Shown here: positions 49,176-57,292 of the stretch, one piece after another | Numbering within the stretch: the stretch's first letter is position 1 | How the letters are laid out: each line of letters starts with the position of its first letter | Source of the DNA: Thermaerobacter sp. FW80 | Lineage (GTDB): Bacteria; Bacillota; Sulfobacillia; Thermaerobacterales; Thermaerobacteraceae | Reading direction: 5' to 3' | Assembly: GCF_004634385.1 (NCBI RefSeq) | Contig: NZ_CP037895.1 | Span: forward strand, 1,339,245-1,403,244 | Length of the DNA: 64,000 bases | Made by a program: the position numbers and the translations under genes | Notes under the pieces: generated by a model | Seen by the model: the letters and a program-made list of their open reading frames with translations, nothing else | The model's database searches: none | What the model was told of the DNA's origin: nothing

Positions 49176-50435
49176 GTGACGTACCTGGATCCGGCGGCCA
49201 CCGTCATCGGGGCGCCGGTCTGGCCGGTGTGGCTCTTGCGTGGCCTCGAGGCGGCCGTGGTCTTCGTGGTGGTCTACAACCTGGCCGTCTACCTCGGCGG
49301 GCTGCGCAACCCGCGTCCGGTTCCCCGCACCGCGCCCCGGATGCGGTTCGCGGTGTTGATCCCCGCCCACAACGAGGAAGCGGTGATCGGCCCGCTGATC
49401 GAGAGCCTGTGGCGGCAGGAGTACCCCCGCCACCTCTATGACGTCTTCGTCATCGCCGACAACTGCAGCGACGGCACCGCCGCGGCCGCCCGGGCGGCGG
49501 GCGCCCACGTGTGGGAGCGCTTCGACACCCGGCGGCGAGGCAAGCAGTACGCCATCGCGTACGCCCTGGAGCGGCTGGCGGGCCTCGGCCGGCACTATGA
49601 CGCGGTGGCGATGTTCGACGCCGACAACCTGGTCGAGCCCAACTTCCTGCAGGTGATGAACGACCGCCTGGCGGCCGGCGAGAAGATCATCCAGGCCTAC
49701 GTGGACGCCAAGAACCCCGACGACAGCTGGGTCGCCGCCGCCTTCGCCTTCAGCTTCTGGATGAGCAACCGCTGGCGCCTGCAGGCGCGGCACAACTGGG
49801 GGCTCTGCGGCGCGCTGGCGGGCACGGGCATGTGCATCGCCTGGGAGGTCCTGGAGCGGGTCGGATGGGACGCCCGCACGCTGACGGAAGACCTCGAGTT
49901 CTCCGCCAAGGCCCTGCTGCACGGCTACGTGACCACCTTCGCCCGCGAGACGCGGATCTACGACGAGAAGGTCACGGGCTTCGTGGCCTCGTGCCGTCAG
50001 CGGCTGCGCTGGGCGCGCGGCAACGTGCAGGTCATGCTGATCCACGCGCCGCGGCTCCTCTGGGCGGGTGTGCGCCAGCTGGATCCGGTGAAGTTCGAGT
50101 TCGTGTTCGACCTGACGCGGCCGCTGCACCTCGTGGTCACCGCGGCGGCTTCGAGTCTGACCGTGCTGGCGGGTGGCGATCTGAGCCGGTGGGGCTGGGT
50201 GCCCTTGCCGGATTGGCCGCTGCGGCTGACGATGCTGTTCGCGGTGATCGGGCCGCTGCTGGTGCTGGTGCTCGACCGCCTGCCCCTGCGGCCCTACCGG
50301 TTCTTGCCCCTGCTGCCGATCTTCCAGTACTCGTGGATCCTGGTGGTCCTGTGGGCGCTGCTCACGCCGCGGAACCGCCAGTGGGTGCCCACCGTCCACA
50401 CGCGGGCGGTGCGGCTCGGGGAGCTGTCGCGGTAG
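49176..50435 (+). CDS. Membrane GT2 glycosyltransferase (processive type)
   Basis: 419 residues from the GTG at 49176 (GGGAGGGAGAG upstream). One N-terminal helix (LLRGLEAAVVFVVVYNLAVYLGG) precedes the GT-A domain: FAVLIPAHNEEAVIGPLIES, VFVIADNCSDGTAAAARAAG, the DxD site in AMFDADNLVEPNFLQVMN, ARTLTEDLEFSAKALLHG and the QxxRW acceptor motif in CRQRLRWARGN. Two to three helices follow (LRLTMLFAVIGPLLVLVL, QYSWILVVLWALL). Members of this type (cellulose/hyaluronan synthase or N-acetylglucosaminyltransferase-like) polymerise sugars across the membrane. The upstream hydrolase-like gene fits a polysaccharide role. Product unknown. Confidence 0.92.
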   Translation: MTYLDPAATVIGAPVWPVWLLRGLEAAVVFVVVYNLAVYLGGLRNPRPVPRTAPRMRFAVLIPAHNEEAVIGPLIESLWRQEYPRHLYDVFVIADNCSDGTAAAARAAGAHVWERFDTRRRGKQYAIAYALERLAGLGRHYDAVAMFDADNLVEPNFLQVMNDRLAAGEKIIQAYVDAKNPDDSWVAAAFAFSFWMSNRWRLQARHNWGLCGALAGTGMCIAWEVLERVGWDARTLTEDLEFSAKALLHGYVTTFARETRIYDEKVTGFVASCRQRLRWARGNVQVMLIHAPRLLWAGVRQLDPVKFEFVFDLTRPLHLVVTAAASSLTVLAGGDLSRWGWVPLPDWPLRLTMLFAVIGPLLVLVLDRLPLRPYRFLPLLPIFQYSWILVVLWALLTPRNRQWVPTVHTRAVRLGELSR

Positions 50436-50606
50436 GCCCGCGCCAGGGCGGAGGGCCGTGCCCGACGCCGGGGCGGACGCCCGCGGCCCCCGCCGGGGCA
50501 TGGCCCGTGGCCGGCGTCGGCCCGTGGCCCGCGTCGGAGTGGAACCAGACGAGGACGGCCGGCCTCGCGTCCGCCGCGGACCGGTCAGCCAGGGGAGTGT
50601 GGGCGC

Positions 50607-51344
50607 ATGGGGCCGTCGCCGGGAGGGGCAGGGTCGCAGCGGACGCGGAAGGGACCCAGGCGCCGGGCCCGGCGGTTGCGGCGAGGTGCCAGGCGCGGGG
50701 CCCGCTGGATCGCCCTCCTCGTGGCGGCCGCCGCGGTGGCCGTCCTGCCCGGATGCGGGCCCATGGAGGAGCCCGTCGCCCCCCACGACACGGAGGGGTG
50801 GCCTCCACGCGACCGGTTCGTCTCCACCGCGACGGTGGCCGATGCGGTGCGCATCCGCGCCACGGTGACGCTGGGAGATGGCCGCACCCGGTCCGCGCCC
50901 GACCCTGCGTGGGCCGCCGCGGGCGAAGCCGGGGTGCCGTGGCGTGAATTGCGCTACGAGATCTGGATCGAGCCGCGGGGCGGACGGGTGCTCCGCGGGG
51001 TGGTCGCCGCGGCCCGACTGAACGAGGCCATGGCGCGGTGGATCCACTCCGGCCGGCTCGACTTCGGGTCGGACGCGGCCCATCCTGTGGACATCGGCCC
51101 CGGGACCGCGAGCCCGCGCGGTCTGGTGGTCGGCCGCCAGACGGCCGTCCCCGACCCGTCGGCGCTGGACCCCGGCGCCGCCCGGGTCCTGGAGGCCGCC
51201 CTCCGGACGCCCATCTGGCTCAAGCTGACCTGGGACGGTGAGGCCCGCTTCATCCGCCTGGAGCCGGGCCAGGGCATCACGTACGTGGGCCTCGCCAGCG
51301 GCCGTCCGGGAGGGGCGCCGGCTCCGGCAGCCGCGGTACAATGA
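50607..51344 (+). CDS. Hypothetical lipoprotein
   Basis: 245 residues. A very basic N-terminal arm (RKGPRRRARRLRRGARRGAR) precedes a hydrophobic segment and lipobox (VAVLPGCGP), so it should be lipid-anchored outside. The mature part looks folded: FVSTATVADAVRIRATVTLG, WRELRYEIWIEPRGGRVLRG, RTPIWLKLTWDGEARFIRLE. No family is recognised. It lies between the GT2 gene and the ABC exporter gene, 171 bases and 7 bases away, which would fit envelope biogenesis. A direct repeat (GGCCCGTGGCC-GGCGTCGG and GGCCCGTGGCC-CGCGTCGG, about 50505-50540) is just upstream. Confidence 0.7.
   Translation: MGPSPGGAGSQRTRKGPRRRARRLRRGARRGARWIALLVAAAAVAVLPGCGPMEEPVAPHDTEGWPPRDRFVSTATVADAVRIRATVTLGDGRTRSAPDPAWAAAGEAGVPWRELRYEIWIEPRGGRVLRGVVAAARLNEAMARWIHSGRLDFGSDAAHPVDIGPGTASPRGLVVGRQTAVPDPSALDPGAARVLEAALRTPIWLKLTWDGEARFIRLEPGQGITYVGLASGRPGGAPAPAAAVQ
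51337..51342 (+). promoter_or_regulatory. Candidate -10 box just before the ABC exporter start
   Basis: GGTACAAT with TACAAT at 51337-51342, overlapping the end of the lipoprotein gene. A transcript would start at about 51349, 3 bases before the ATG, hence leaderless if real. Confidence 0.3.
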
Positions 51345-51351
51345 ATTCGCC

Positions 51352-53526
51352 ATGGTCCCTCGCTGGCGCCCGCGTCCGTCGAGCCCCCGCGCGGCCGGTC
51401 CCCGTCCCGATCGGCCCGGGGGGACGCCGTGCGGGGAAGGAGCGGATGGGCTCCCCGAGCGCGCCGCCGTCCCCAGCGCCTGGGCTGCCTACCGGCGCCT
51501 CCTCCGCCCCCACCGCGCCCAGGCGGCCCTGGCCGTGGTGCTGCTCCTTGGCCGGTCGGGCCTCGACCTGGGGATCCCCCAGATCCTGCGGTGGCTGCTG
51601 GACGTGGTCATCCCGGCCCGCGACCTTGCGCTCCTGGGGTGGGGGGCCTTGATCTCCCTGGCCCTCGTAGCCGGCCGGGCCGGGGTGCACTACGCCGCCG
51701 TCTACGTCTCCTTCGACCTGACCCAACGGGTGGTCCACGACCTGCGGGTGCGGCTGTTCCGCCACATCGCATCCCTACCCCTGGCCTACTTCCACCGCGA
51801 GCGCCAGGGCGCGGTGGTCTCCCGCCTGACCAGCGACGTGGGCGCCATCGAGCGATTCGTCCAGGCGGTGTTCGCGCGGCTGGCCGGCGAGTTCGGCGGC
51901 GTGCTGGCGGTGGTGGCCACGGCCATCGCCTTGCAACCCGCCCTGGGCGTGGGGCTGGCCCTGTTGCTGCCTGCGGCCGGGGCCTGGTTCTACCTGCAGA
52001 CGGTCCGCATCCGGCGCCTGAGCCGGGAGATCCAGGCCCAGGCGGCCCGCCTGGCGGGCCGGGCCACCGAGGTGGTGGGCGCCATCGCCACGGTCAAGGC
52101 CTACGGCGGGGAGCCCTTCGAGGAGGCCCGCTTCGCCGCGGCCAGCCGGCGGTACCAGGCCCTCAACATGGAGCGGCGGCGGTTCATCGGGCGGATGGAG
52201 AGTGGCGCCGACCTCCTGGGGAACCTGGGACTCCTCGTGCTGTTGTTCGTCGGCGGCTACCTGACGATCCGCGGCGCGCTCAGCCCGGGCCGGCTGGCGG
52301 CGCTGGTGCTCTACCTGCGGATGATGCTGGCTCCGGTCCGCAGCCTGGTCAACTTCCACCTGATCTTGCAGGAAGGCCTGGCGGCCATGGAGCGGGTCCA
52401 GGAGATCCTGACCCTGGCTCCCGAGGGCGCCCCGACCCGCGAGGGGGACGGCCTGCGGCCGCGTCCGCGGCGGGCGAACCGGCCGGACCGGGCGGTTGCG
52501 CCGACCGTTACGGCGCAGCCCGCGGATGGCGGGGGGACCCGTTCGGTGCCGGTGGCCCGGGGCCGCGGCGCCACCCCCCAGGGGACTCTCGGCGCTGGGG
52601 ACGCCGCCGGGTGGATGGTCACCCGTGGCGATCGGTCGCGGTCCGGCGCCGGCGGGGTGCGGGTACGAGCCGTCGGGACGCCGGCACCGGGCGGGGCTGG
52701 GGCCGGGCCGGGCGTCGGGGACGGCACCCGACCGGGCCGCGGCGCGTCGCTCGAGTTCGCCGGCGTCTGGTTCCGCTACCGATCCGAGGGTCCGCCCGTC
52801 CTCCAGGGCGTGGACCTGCGGGTCGAACCCGGCGAGCGCATCGCCCTCGTGGGCCCCTCGGGCGCGGGGAAGACGACCCTGCTCCACCTGGTGCCCCGCT
52901 TCTACGATCCCCAGCGGGGCAGGGTGTACCTGGACGGCCGTGACGTCCGGGACTACGACCTGGAGGACCTGCGCCGGCAGGTGGCCTGGGTGATGCAGGA
53001 GCCCGTGCTCTTCGCCGGGACGGTGGCCGAGAACATCGCCTACGGGTGTCCCGGTGCGACGGCGGAGGCGATCCGGCAGGCGGCCGAGCTCGCCGACGCG
53101 GCCGGGTTCATCGAGGCCCTGCCCCGGGGCTACGACACCCCGGTGGGCGAGCGCGGCGTGCAACTCTCGGGTGGTCAGCGACAGCGCATCGCCATCGCCC
53201 GGGCGTTGCTCCGCCGCCCGCGGCTCCTGCTGCTCGACGAGGCCACGTCCTTCCAGGACGCCGCGTCGGAGGAACGGATCCACGCGGCCCTGGACCTGCT
53301 GGCGGCTACCGGCTGCACCACCCTCGTCGTCGCCCACCGGCTCTCCACCGCCCTGCGGGCGGACCGCATCGTGGTCATGGATGGCGGCCGCGTGGTGGAG
53401 ACGGGCACCCACGCCGAGCTCCTGGCCCGGGGCGGGCTCTACGCCCGCCTGTACCGCACCTTCTTCGACCCGCGAGCCCGTTCCGGCCGGCGCTTGTCCG
53501 TGGACGGCACGGCGAGCCCCCGCTAG
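51352..53526 (+). CDS. ABC exporter, fused membrane and ATPase domains
   Basis: 724 residues from the only in-frame ATG (51352), which has no ribosome site. About 50 disordered residues precede the six-helix ABC exporter domain (residues 52-350: AYRRLLRPHRAQAALAVVLL, VVHDLRVRLFRHIASLPLAY, VVGAIATVKAYGGEPFEEAR). A Pro/Gly/Arg-rich linker of about 105 residues, absent from relatives, joins it to the ATPase: Walker A VGPSGAGKTTLLHL, Q-loop VMQEPVLFAGTV, signature VQLSGGQRQRIAIARALL, Walker B LLLLDEATSFQD and switch VVAHRLSTAL. The D-loop SFQD replaces the usual SALD. It exports lipids, drugs or peptides as a homodimer or heterodimer; no partner is present. Confidence 0.94.
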   Translation: MVPRWRPRPSSPRAAGPRPDRPGGTPCGEGADGLPERAAVPSAWAAYRRLLRPHRAQAALAVVLLLGRSGLDLGIPQILRWLLDVVIPARDLALLGWGALISLALVAGRAGVHYAAVYVSFDLTQRVVHDLRVRLFRHIASLPLAYFHRERQGAVVSRLTSDVGAIERFVQAVFARLAGEFGGVLAVVATAIALQPALGVGLALLLPAAGAWFYLQTVRIRRLSREIQAQAARLAGRATEVVGAIATVKAYGGEPFEEARFAAASRRYQALNMERRRFIGRMESGADLLGNLGLLVLLFVGGYLTIRGALSPGRLAALVLYLRMMLAPVRSLVNFHLILQEGLAAMERVQEILTLAPEGAPTREGDGLRPRPRRANRPDRAVAPTVTAQPADGGGTRSVPVARGRGATPQGTLGAGDAAGWMVTRGDRSRSGAGGVRVRAVGTPAPGGAGAGPGVGDGTRPGRGASLEFAGVWFRYRSEGPPVLQGVDLRVEPGERIALVGPSGAGKTTLLHLVPRFYDPQRGRVYLDGRDVRDYDLEDLRRQVAWVMQEPVLFAGTVAENIAYGCPGATAEAIRQAAELADAAGFIEALPRGYDTPVGERGVQLSGGQRQRIAIARALLRRPRLLLLDEATSFQDAASEERIHAALDLLAATGCTTLVVAHRLSTALRADRIVVMDGGRVVETGTHAELLARGGLYARLYRTFFDPRARSGRRLSVDGTASPR

Positions 53527-53774
53527 CAGCCCGGGTTGGTCATCCTCGACCACCCACGTCAGCAGGCTCCGAACCGGCCATGGAAGCGAGGGATCGCGCC
53601 AGGGCGGCGATCGCGGAAGATCAGGGCGCACGGTCTGGAGCGTGGATGCCGACGACGTCCTGGCGGGGGGCCAGGCGTCCAAACCCGAGGACATCGTGTG
53701 AGCGATGCGCAGGTCGACGTGGTGCTGCGCGGGGACGGACCCGTTCCGACTCGAGGGAGGAGGGTGGATGATCG

Positions 53775-53951
53775 GTGCTGGACGCCATCGTACCGGCCGC
53801 AAGCGGTGTGACGTTGCTCGTTGTTGCCGTTTGGGGAGTTCGGCTGGATCGGGCCCGGGGGCGCAAACCGCTTTGGTGGTTCCACGCTCTGAATCTCGTC
53901 CTGGGGATCGCAGCGCTCGTCTGGGCAGTCTCCGAATATCTCTCCGGATGA
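53775..53951 (+). CDS. Small two-helix membrane protein
   Basis: 58 residues from the GTG at 53775, with GGAGGAGGGTGGATGA upstream. Two clear transmembrane helices are separated by a short basic loop: ASGVTLLVVAVWGVRLDRAR and PLWWFHALNLVLGIAALVWA, ending VSEYLSG. Codon use is less GC-biased than in the neighbours. No family is recognised; it sits in a lower-GC patch between the ABC exporter and a minus-strand gene. Flanks 53527-53774 and 53952-54161 show nothing else that is convincing. Confidence 0.55.
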   Translation: MLDAIVPAASGVTLLVVAVWGVRLDRARGRKPLWWFHALNLVLGIAALVWAVSEYLSG

Positions 53952-54161
53952 ATGCGCGACCCCAGGGCCCCTGTGGTCCTGGAGGGAAGGGGCTCGATGA
54001 ACACCGCCTCCGCTCGGGCACAGCCAGCGGATTCACGGCTTCGGCATGCCGAGGCTGGCGTCGACCCGTGCTGTAGTCCGGGTGACCCGGCGGTAATCGC
54101 AACAAGTCTCGGCGCTCGATAAGAAACGCCTTGCCAGCGTCGACGGCGTTCGGGAGAAGCC

Positions 54162-54656
54162 CTATCGAGCTGGCAGCTCCAGGATCGCTTGCCCATTCGC
54201 ATTGGTGATTCGGACCACGATGTCCTCGATAATGGCCTCGAGTTGTTGCTTGGATGTTCCTTCTGTGCGCACATCGACATAGCCCGTGATGCGAATGGTT
54301 TCGCCGGGATTGAGGTCAAGGGGCGTAGGGGAGGATCGCGGATCCGGGTTGGCCCTGTGCTCCTCTCTGATTCGACGCGATTGAAGGGCCGGTGGGATGA
54401 CCACCTCCCATCGCCAGCCGTGAATGGGGGCCTTCCCTGTGTTGGTGAACGAAGCCTCGTAGCTGATTCGCTGACGGCTTGTAGATGGATGTCCCGGACT
54501 GTCACCTGTGGCCACGACCAGATCCCCGGCTAGCCGTGGTCCACCGGCGGGCGCGTTCTGGAAGATGCCGGCGAGCAAGACCACGGTGACCGATGCCAGC
54601 AGTGAGACCATCAGGAGGACAACCCGGCGCCGTTGGCGCGCATTGTTCGCCGTCAA
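54162..54656 (-). CDS. Hypothetical membrane-anchored protein, Ig-like exterior
   Basis: 164 residues if the TTG at 54656 is the start, chosen because GGGAGG lies 8-9 bases upstream; ATGs at 54704 and 54776 are in frame without a ribosome site. After a basic N-terminus, one helix (VVLLMVSLLASVTVVLLAGI) anchors the protein. The exterior part looks like a single beta-sandwich: ISYEASFTNTGKAPIHGWRW, EVVIPPALQSRRIREEH, LDLNPGETIRITGYVDVRTE, IIEDIVVRITNANGQAILEL. Glu and Arg codons are less GC-rich than elsewhere. No family recognised; the NTG-KxP-GW pattern recalls domains that assess protein-protein binding at the surface. Confidence 0.7.
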   Translation of the reverse strand: MTANNARQRRRVVLLMVSLLASVTVVLLAGIFQNAPAGGPRLAGDLVVATGDSPGHPSTSRQRISYEASFTNTGKAPIHGWRWEVVIPPALQSRRIREEHRANPDPRSSPTPLDLNPGETIRITGYVDVRTEGTSKQQLEAIIEDIVVRITNANGQAILELPAR

Positions 54657-55021
54657 ACAACCCGCCTCCCGCCGTACCGTGAGTCGAGAGCGAGCGAGGG
54701 TCATGCTCAACGAGGGGATGAAGGGTCCACGCAGCACTCCTTGGCATGGCCCAAACGATGACCTGGCGGAGGCCACGTCGCACTAGATGTTCCATGCAGA
54801 CCAGTACCAACCCTTCGGCGGTGCTACGTAGCATGGGTGATCCGTGGTCACGTCCGGTGAAGTGGTCGAATCGCGCTCTCCCCTTCAACTTAATCGATGC
54901 CAGAAACCCTGCACCCCTTCCTCCAGGCTGTCACTATCCGTGACGGTCCGGCGCTGGCGCAAGCTTCGCCATCGATCACTGAGGACACTCAAGGTGGTAT
55001 GGTGGAACCGGCGAGGAGGCG
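54657..55021. other. 365-bp gene-free, lower-GC stretch
   Basis: No convincing gene. A short inverted repeat GTCAC-TATCC-GTGAC (54930-54944) is seen. GC content is visibly lower than the surroundings (roughly 60%), as in 53.5-54.7 kb. Confidence 0.45.
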
Positions 55022-55633
55022 ATGGGCTTGGCCAGCTGGACCCTGCGCCTGCGGGTGCGCTACGGCGAGACGGACCGCATGGGCCGGGCGTACTACGCGC
55101 GCTACTTCGACTGGTTCACCGACGGGCGCACCGAGCTGATCCGCTGCATGGGGCTCTCGTATCGCCAGCTGGAGGACCAGGGCGTGTTCCTCCCCGTCCT
55201 GGAGGCGGCGTGCCGCTACCTGCGGCCGGTGGACTACGACGACGAACTCGAGCTGGAGGTGCGGCTGGAGCGCCTGACGCCCACCCGCATGGACTTCGCC
55301 TACCGTCTGCGGCTGGCGGCCACCGGGCAGCCCGTGGCGGAGGGCACGACGCGGCATGCCTTCATCGACCGGCGCGGCAAGCCAGTCAACCTGCGCAAGG
55401 CTCGCCCCGAGGTCTGGCGAAGGCTCGAGCCCCTGCAGGCGGCGACGCCCCTCCCCCGGGAATCGGTTGCCCCCGCGGGATCGTCGGTCGCGCCGCCACC
55501 ATCCCATGGGGACGAACCGGCTCCCCGCGGGACGCGGGCCGCGCCAGCCCGCAGAGCGGCGGATCGGGCCGATCCCGTCGCGACCCCCTCGTCGACGCCG
55601 GAAGCCAGCGAGGGGGACGACCGGCGTTGTTGA
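55022..55633 (+). CDS. Acyl-CoA thioesterase, 4HBT (YbgC-like)
   Basis: 203 residues from the ATG at 55022; because GAGGAGG ends only 2 bases before that ATG, the TTG at 55028 may be the real start. The hotdog fold is clear: RVRYGETDRMGRAYYARYFD with the active-site Asp, FTDGRTELIRCMGLSYRQLE, VFLPVLEAACRYLRPVDYDD, LEVRLERLTPTRMDFAYRLR and AEGTTRHAFIDRRGKPVNL. It hydrolyses short acyl-CoA or aroyl-CoA in the cytoplasm. About 60 disordered residues at the C-terminus are extra. The next gene overlaps its stop codon. Confidence 0.9.
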   Translation: MGLASWTLRLRVRYGETDRMGRAYYARYFDWFTDGRTELIRCMGLSYRQLEDQGVFLPVLEAACRYLRPVDYDDELELEVRLERLTPTRMDFAYRLRLAATGQPVAEGTTRHAFIDRRGKPVNLRKARPEVWRRLEPLQAATPLPRESVAPAGSSVAPPPSHGDEPAPRGTRAAPARRAADRADPVATPSSTPEASEGDDRRC

Positions 55634-56055
55634 GCAGCCGGCGGCGGCTGGTCGCCGACCTCCAGCGCCTGGAGGCCGCCGATCCCTCGCTCGCCGGCCT
55701 CACCGCGCGGCTCGAGCCGCTGCTCGAGCTGCTCGACGCCGTGGATGCCGGCGCGACGCTGGACGTCTGGGTGGAGTTCATGGGCGGTCACGCCGTGGTG
55801 GCCGACGTCGCCTCCAAGTTTCGCGGCCTGGTGCGGGACGCGGCGGGGCCAGGTCTGGGCTTCGAGGGGGACGCAGGGGAGCTGGTGCTGCTGCTCCACC
55901 ACATCGGACCGGTGCGCCGCGAGCACGGGTCGGGCGGCGTCCGCGTCCTCCTCGCCACCGGCGAATCGGCGTGGTTCCGGGCCGTCCGGCCGGGCCACAG
56001 CGGCCTCTCCCGTCCACCCCGTCCGTCCCGTCCCTCGCGCCCCTCCCGCCCCTGA
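55627..56055 (+). CDS. Hypothetical protein coupled to the thioesterase gene
   Basis: 142 residues from a TTG at 55627 (or 55630), overlapping the thioesterase stop; GAGGGGG lies upstream. The protein starts LSSRRRLVADLQRLEAADPS, continues LEPLLELLDAVDAGATLDVW, VEFMGGHAVVADVASKFRGL and SGGVRVLLATGESAWFRAV, and ends in a RPSRPSRP repeat. A helical first half and a beta second half are likely. No signal or membrane segment and no recognised family. Coupling suggests a partner of the thioesterase. The 258-bp gap after it (56056-56313) shows no gene. Confidence 0.65.
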   Translation: MLSSRRRLVADLQRLEAADPSLAGLTARLEPLLELLDAVDAGATLDVWVEFMGGHAVVADVASKFRGLVRDAAGPGLGFEGDAGELVLLLHHIGPVRREHGSGGVRVLLATGESAWFRAVRPGHSGLSRPPRPSRPSRPSRP

Positions 56056-56313
56056 TGCCCGGGCCCGCCCGCCATGGTCTCCCCGAGGAGCAGCGCGCTC
56101 CGGGGGATGGGGCCGCCGGGTGCGGCGCCCGCGGCCGAGGCGGCGAGACGGCACCCGGCGGGCAGGCGCTCGGAGGACGGGGCTGCGGGGAGGGGCCGCG
56201 GGCGACCCGTCGGCGAGGGCGGGGGTGCGTGCTGCCCGCCGTGCTTTCCGCGCTCGGGCCTTTCCTGCTATCGTGGGAGCGGTGTGGACTACCCTCGGTG
56301 AGGTGATCCCCCA

Positions 56314-57171
56314 ATGCCGCTGGTCACCGGCATCGAACTCCTGGACGACGCCCGGAGGCGCGACTATGCCGTGGGCGCCTTCAACGTCAACAACATGGAG
56401 ATCGTGCAGGCCATCATCGCGGCGGCCGAGGAGGAGCGGTCGCCCGTGATCCTCCAGGCGAGCCAGGGCGCCATCAAGTACGCGGGCATCCGCTACATCC
56501 GCGCCCTGGTGACGGCCGCCGCCGAGGAGGCCAAGGTCCCCATCTGCCTCCACCTGGATCACGGTCCCAGCTTCGAGCAGGTCATGGAGTGCCTGCGCTA
56601 CGGCTTCACCTCGGTGATGTTCGACGGCTCCCACCTGCCCTATGAGGAGAACGTGCGCCTGACCGCCAAGGCCGTCGAGGCCGCCCACGCCGTGGGCGTC
56701 TCCGTGGAGGGCGAGCTCGGCAAGATCGGCGGCGTCGAGGAGGAGATCCGGGTCGAGGACTGGGACGTGGTCCTGACCGACCCCGAGGTGGTGCCCGACT
56801 TCGTCGAGCGCACGGGCGTCGACTACCTGGCGGTGGCCATCGGCACCAAGCACGGCTTCTACCAGGGCGAGCCCAAGCTGGACTTCGACCGCCTGGCCCG
56901 CATCCACCAGCTCATGCCCGACCTGCCCCTGGTGCTGCACGGCGGCAGCGGCGTCCCCGAGGAGCACATCCGCCGCGCCATCCCCCTGGGCGTCCGCAAG
57001 ATCAACATCGACACGGAGCTGCGAGCGGCCTTCGTCGGCAAGGCACGGGAGATCATGGCGGCCCGGCCCGACGAGATCGATCCCCGCAAGATTCTGGGAC
57101 CGGCCCGCGAGGCGATGAAGGAGAAGGTCAAGGAGAAGATGCGGCTCTTCGGCTCGGCGGGCAAGGCGTGA
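56314..57171 (+). CDS. fba: Fructose-1,6-bisphosphate aldolase, class II
   Basis: 285 residues, ATG at 56314 with GAGGTGAT upstream. Landmarks: YAVGAFNVNNMEIVQAIIAA, ICLHLDHGPSFEQVMECLRY (zinc His and catalytic Asp), SVMFDGSHLPYEENV, VSVEGELGKIGGVEE, LAVAIGTKHGFYQG (zinc His), VLHGGSGVPEEHI (zinc His) and GVRKINIDTELR. It cleaves or forms fructose-1,6-bisphosphate with zinc or cobalt in the cytoplasm. The next gene is glpX, 121 bases away, which suggests gluconeogenic use. Complete and free of low-complexity inserts, unlike many neighbours. Confidence 0.97.
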   Translation: MPLVTGIELLDDARRRDYAVGAFNVNNMEIVQAIIAAAEEERSPVILQASQGAIKYAGIRYIRALVTAAAEEAKVPICLHLDHGPSFEQVMECLRYGFTSVMFDGSHLPYEENVRLTAKAVEAAHAVGVSVEGELGKIGGVEEEIRVEDWDVVLTDPEVVPDFVERTGVDYLAVAIGTKHGFYQGEPKLDFDRLARIHQLMPDLPLVLHGGSGVPEEHIRRAIPLGVRKINIDTELRAAFVGKAREIMAARPDEIDPRKILGPAREAMKEKVKEKMRLFGSAGKA

Positions 57172-57292
57172 GCCCGCCCGGCGGAGCGGGCGCGGGCCCC
57201 GGCGCCGCGTGCCGGTTCGTCCGGGAAGAACCGGCCGTGCCCGCCCGGCGTAGTGTGGAGGACCGGCCCTGAGGCAGGTTGGAGGAGTCGGC

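Noticed and set aside
46205-49207. 1000-residue minus-strand open frame ending at the glutaredoxin UGA
   Set aside because: Most of it is the antisense shadow of the GH2-like gene and is Arg/Pro/Gly-rich without protein-like pattern; only its last 13 codons belong to the real glutaredoxin start.
48072-51353. 1093-residue minus-strand open frame opposite the GT2 and lipoprotein genes
   Set aside because: Antisense to a clear GT2 gene with intact motifs; its composition is that of a shadow frame.
53621-54505. 294-residue minus-strand open frame in the lower-GC patch
   Set aside because: It overlaps both the small two-helix gene and the membrane-anchored gene in another frame, is rich in Ser/Arg/Pro and shows no fold pattern.
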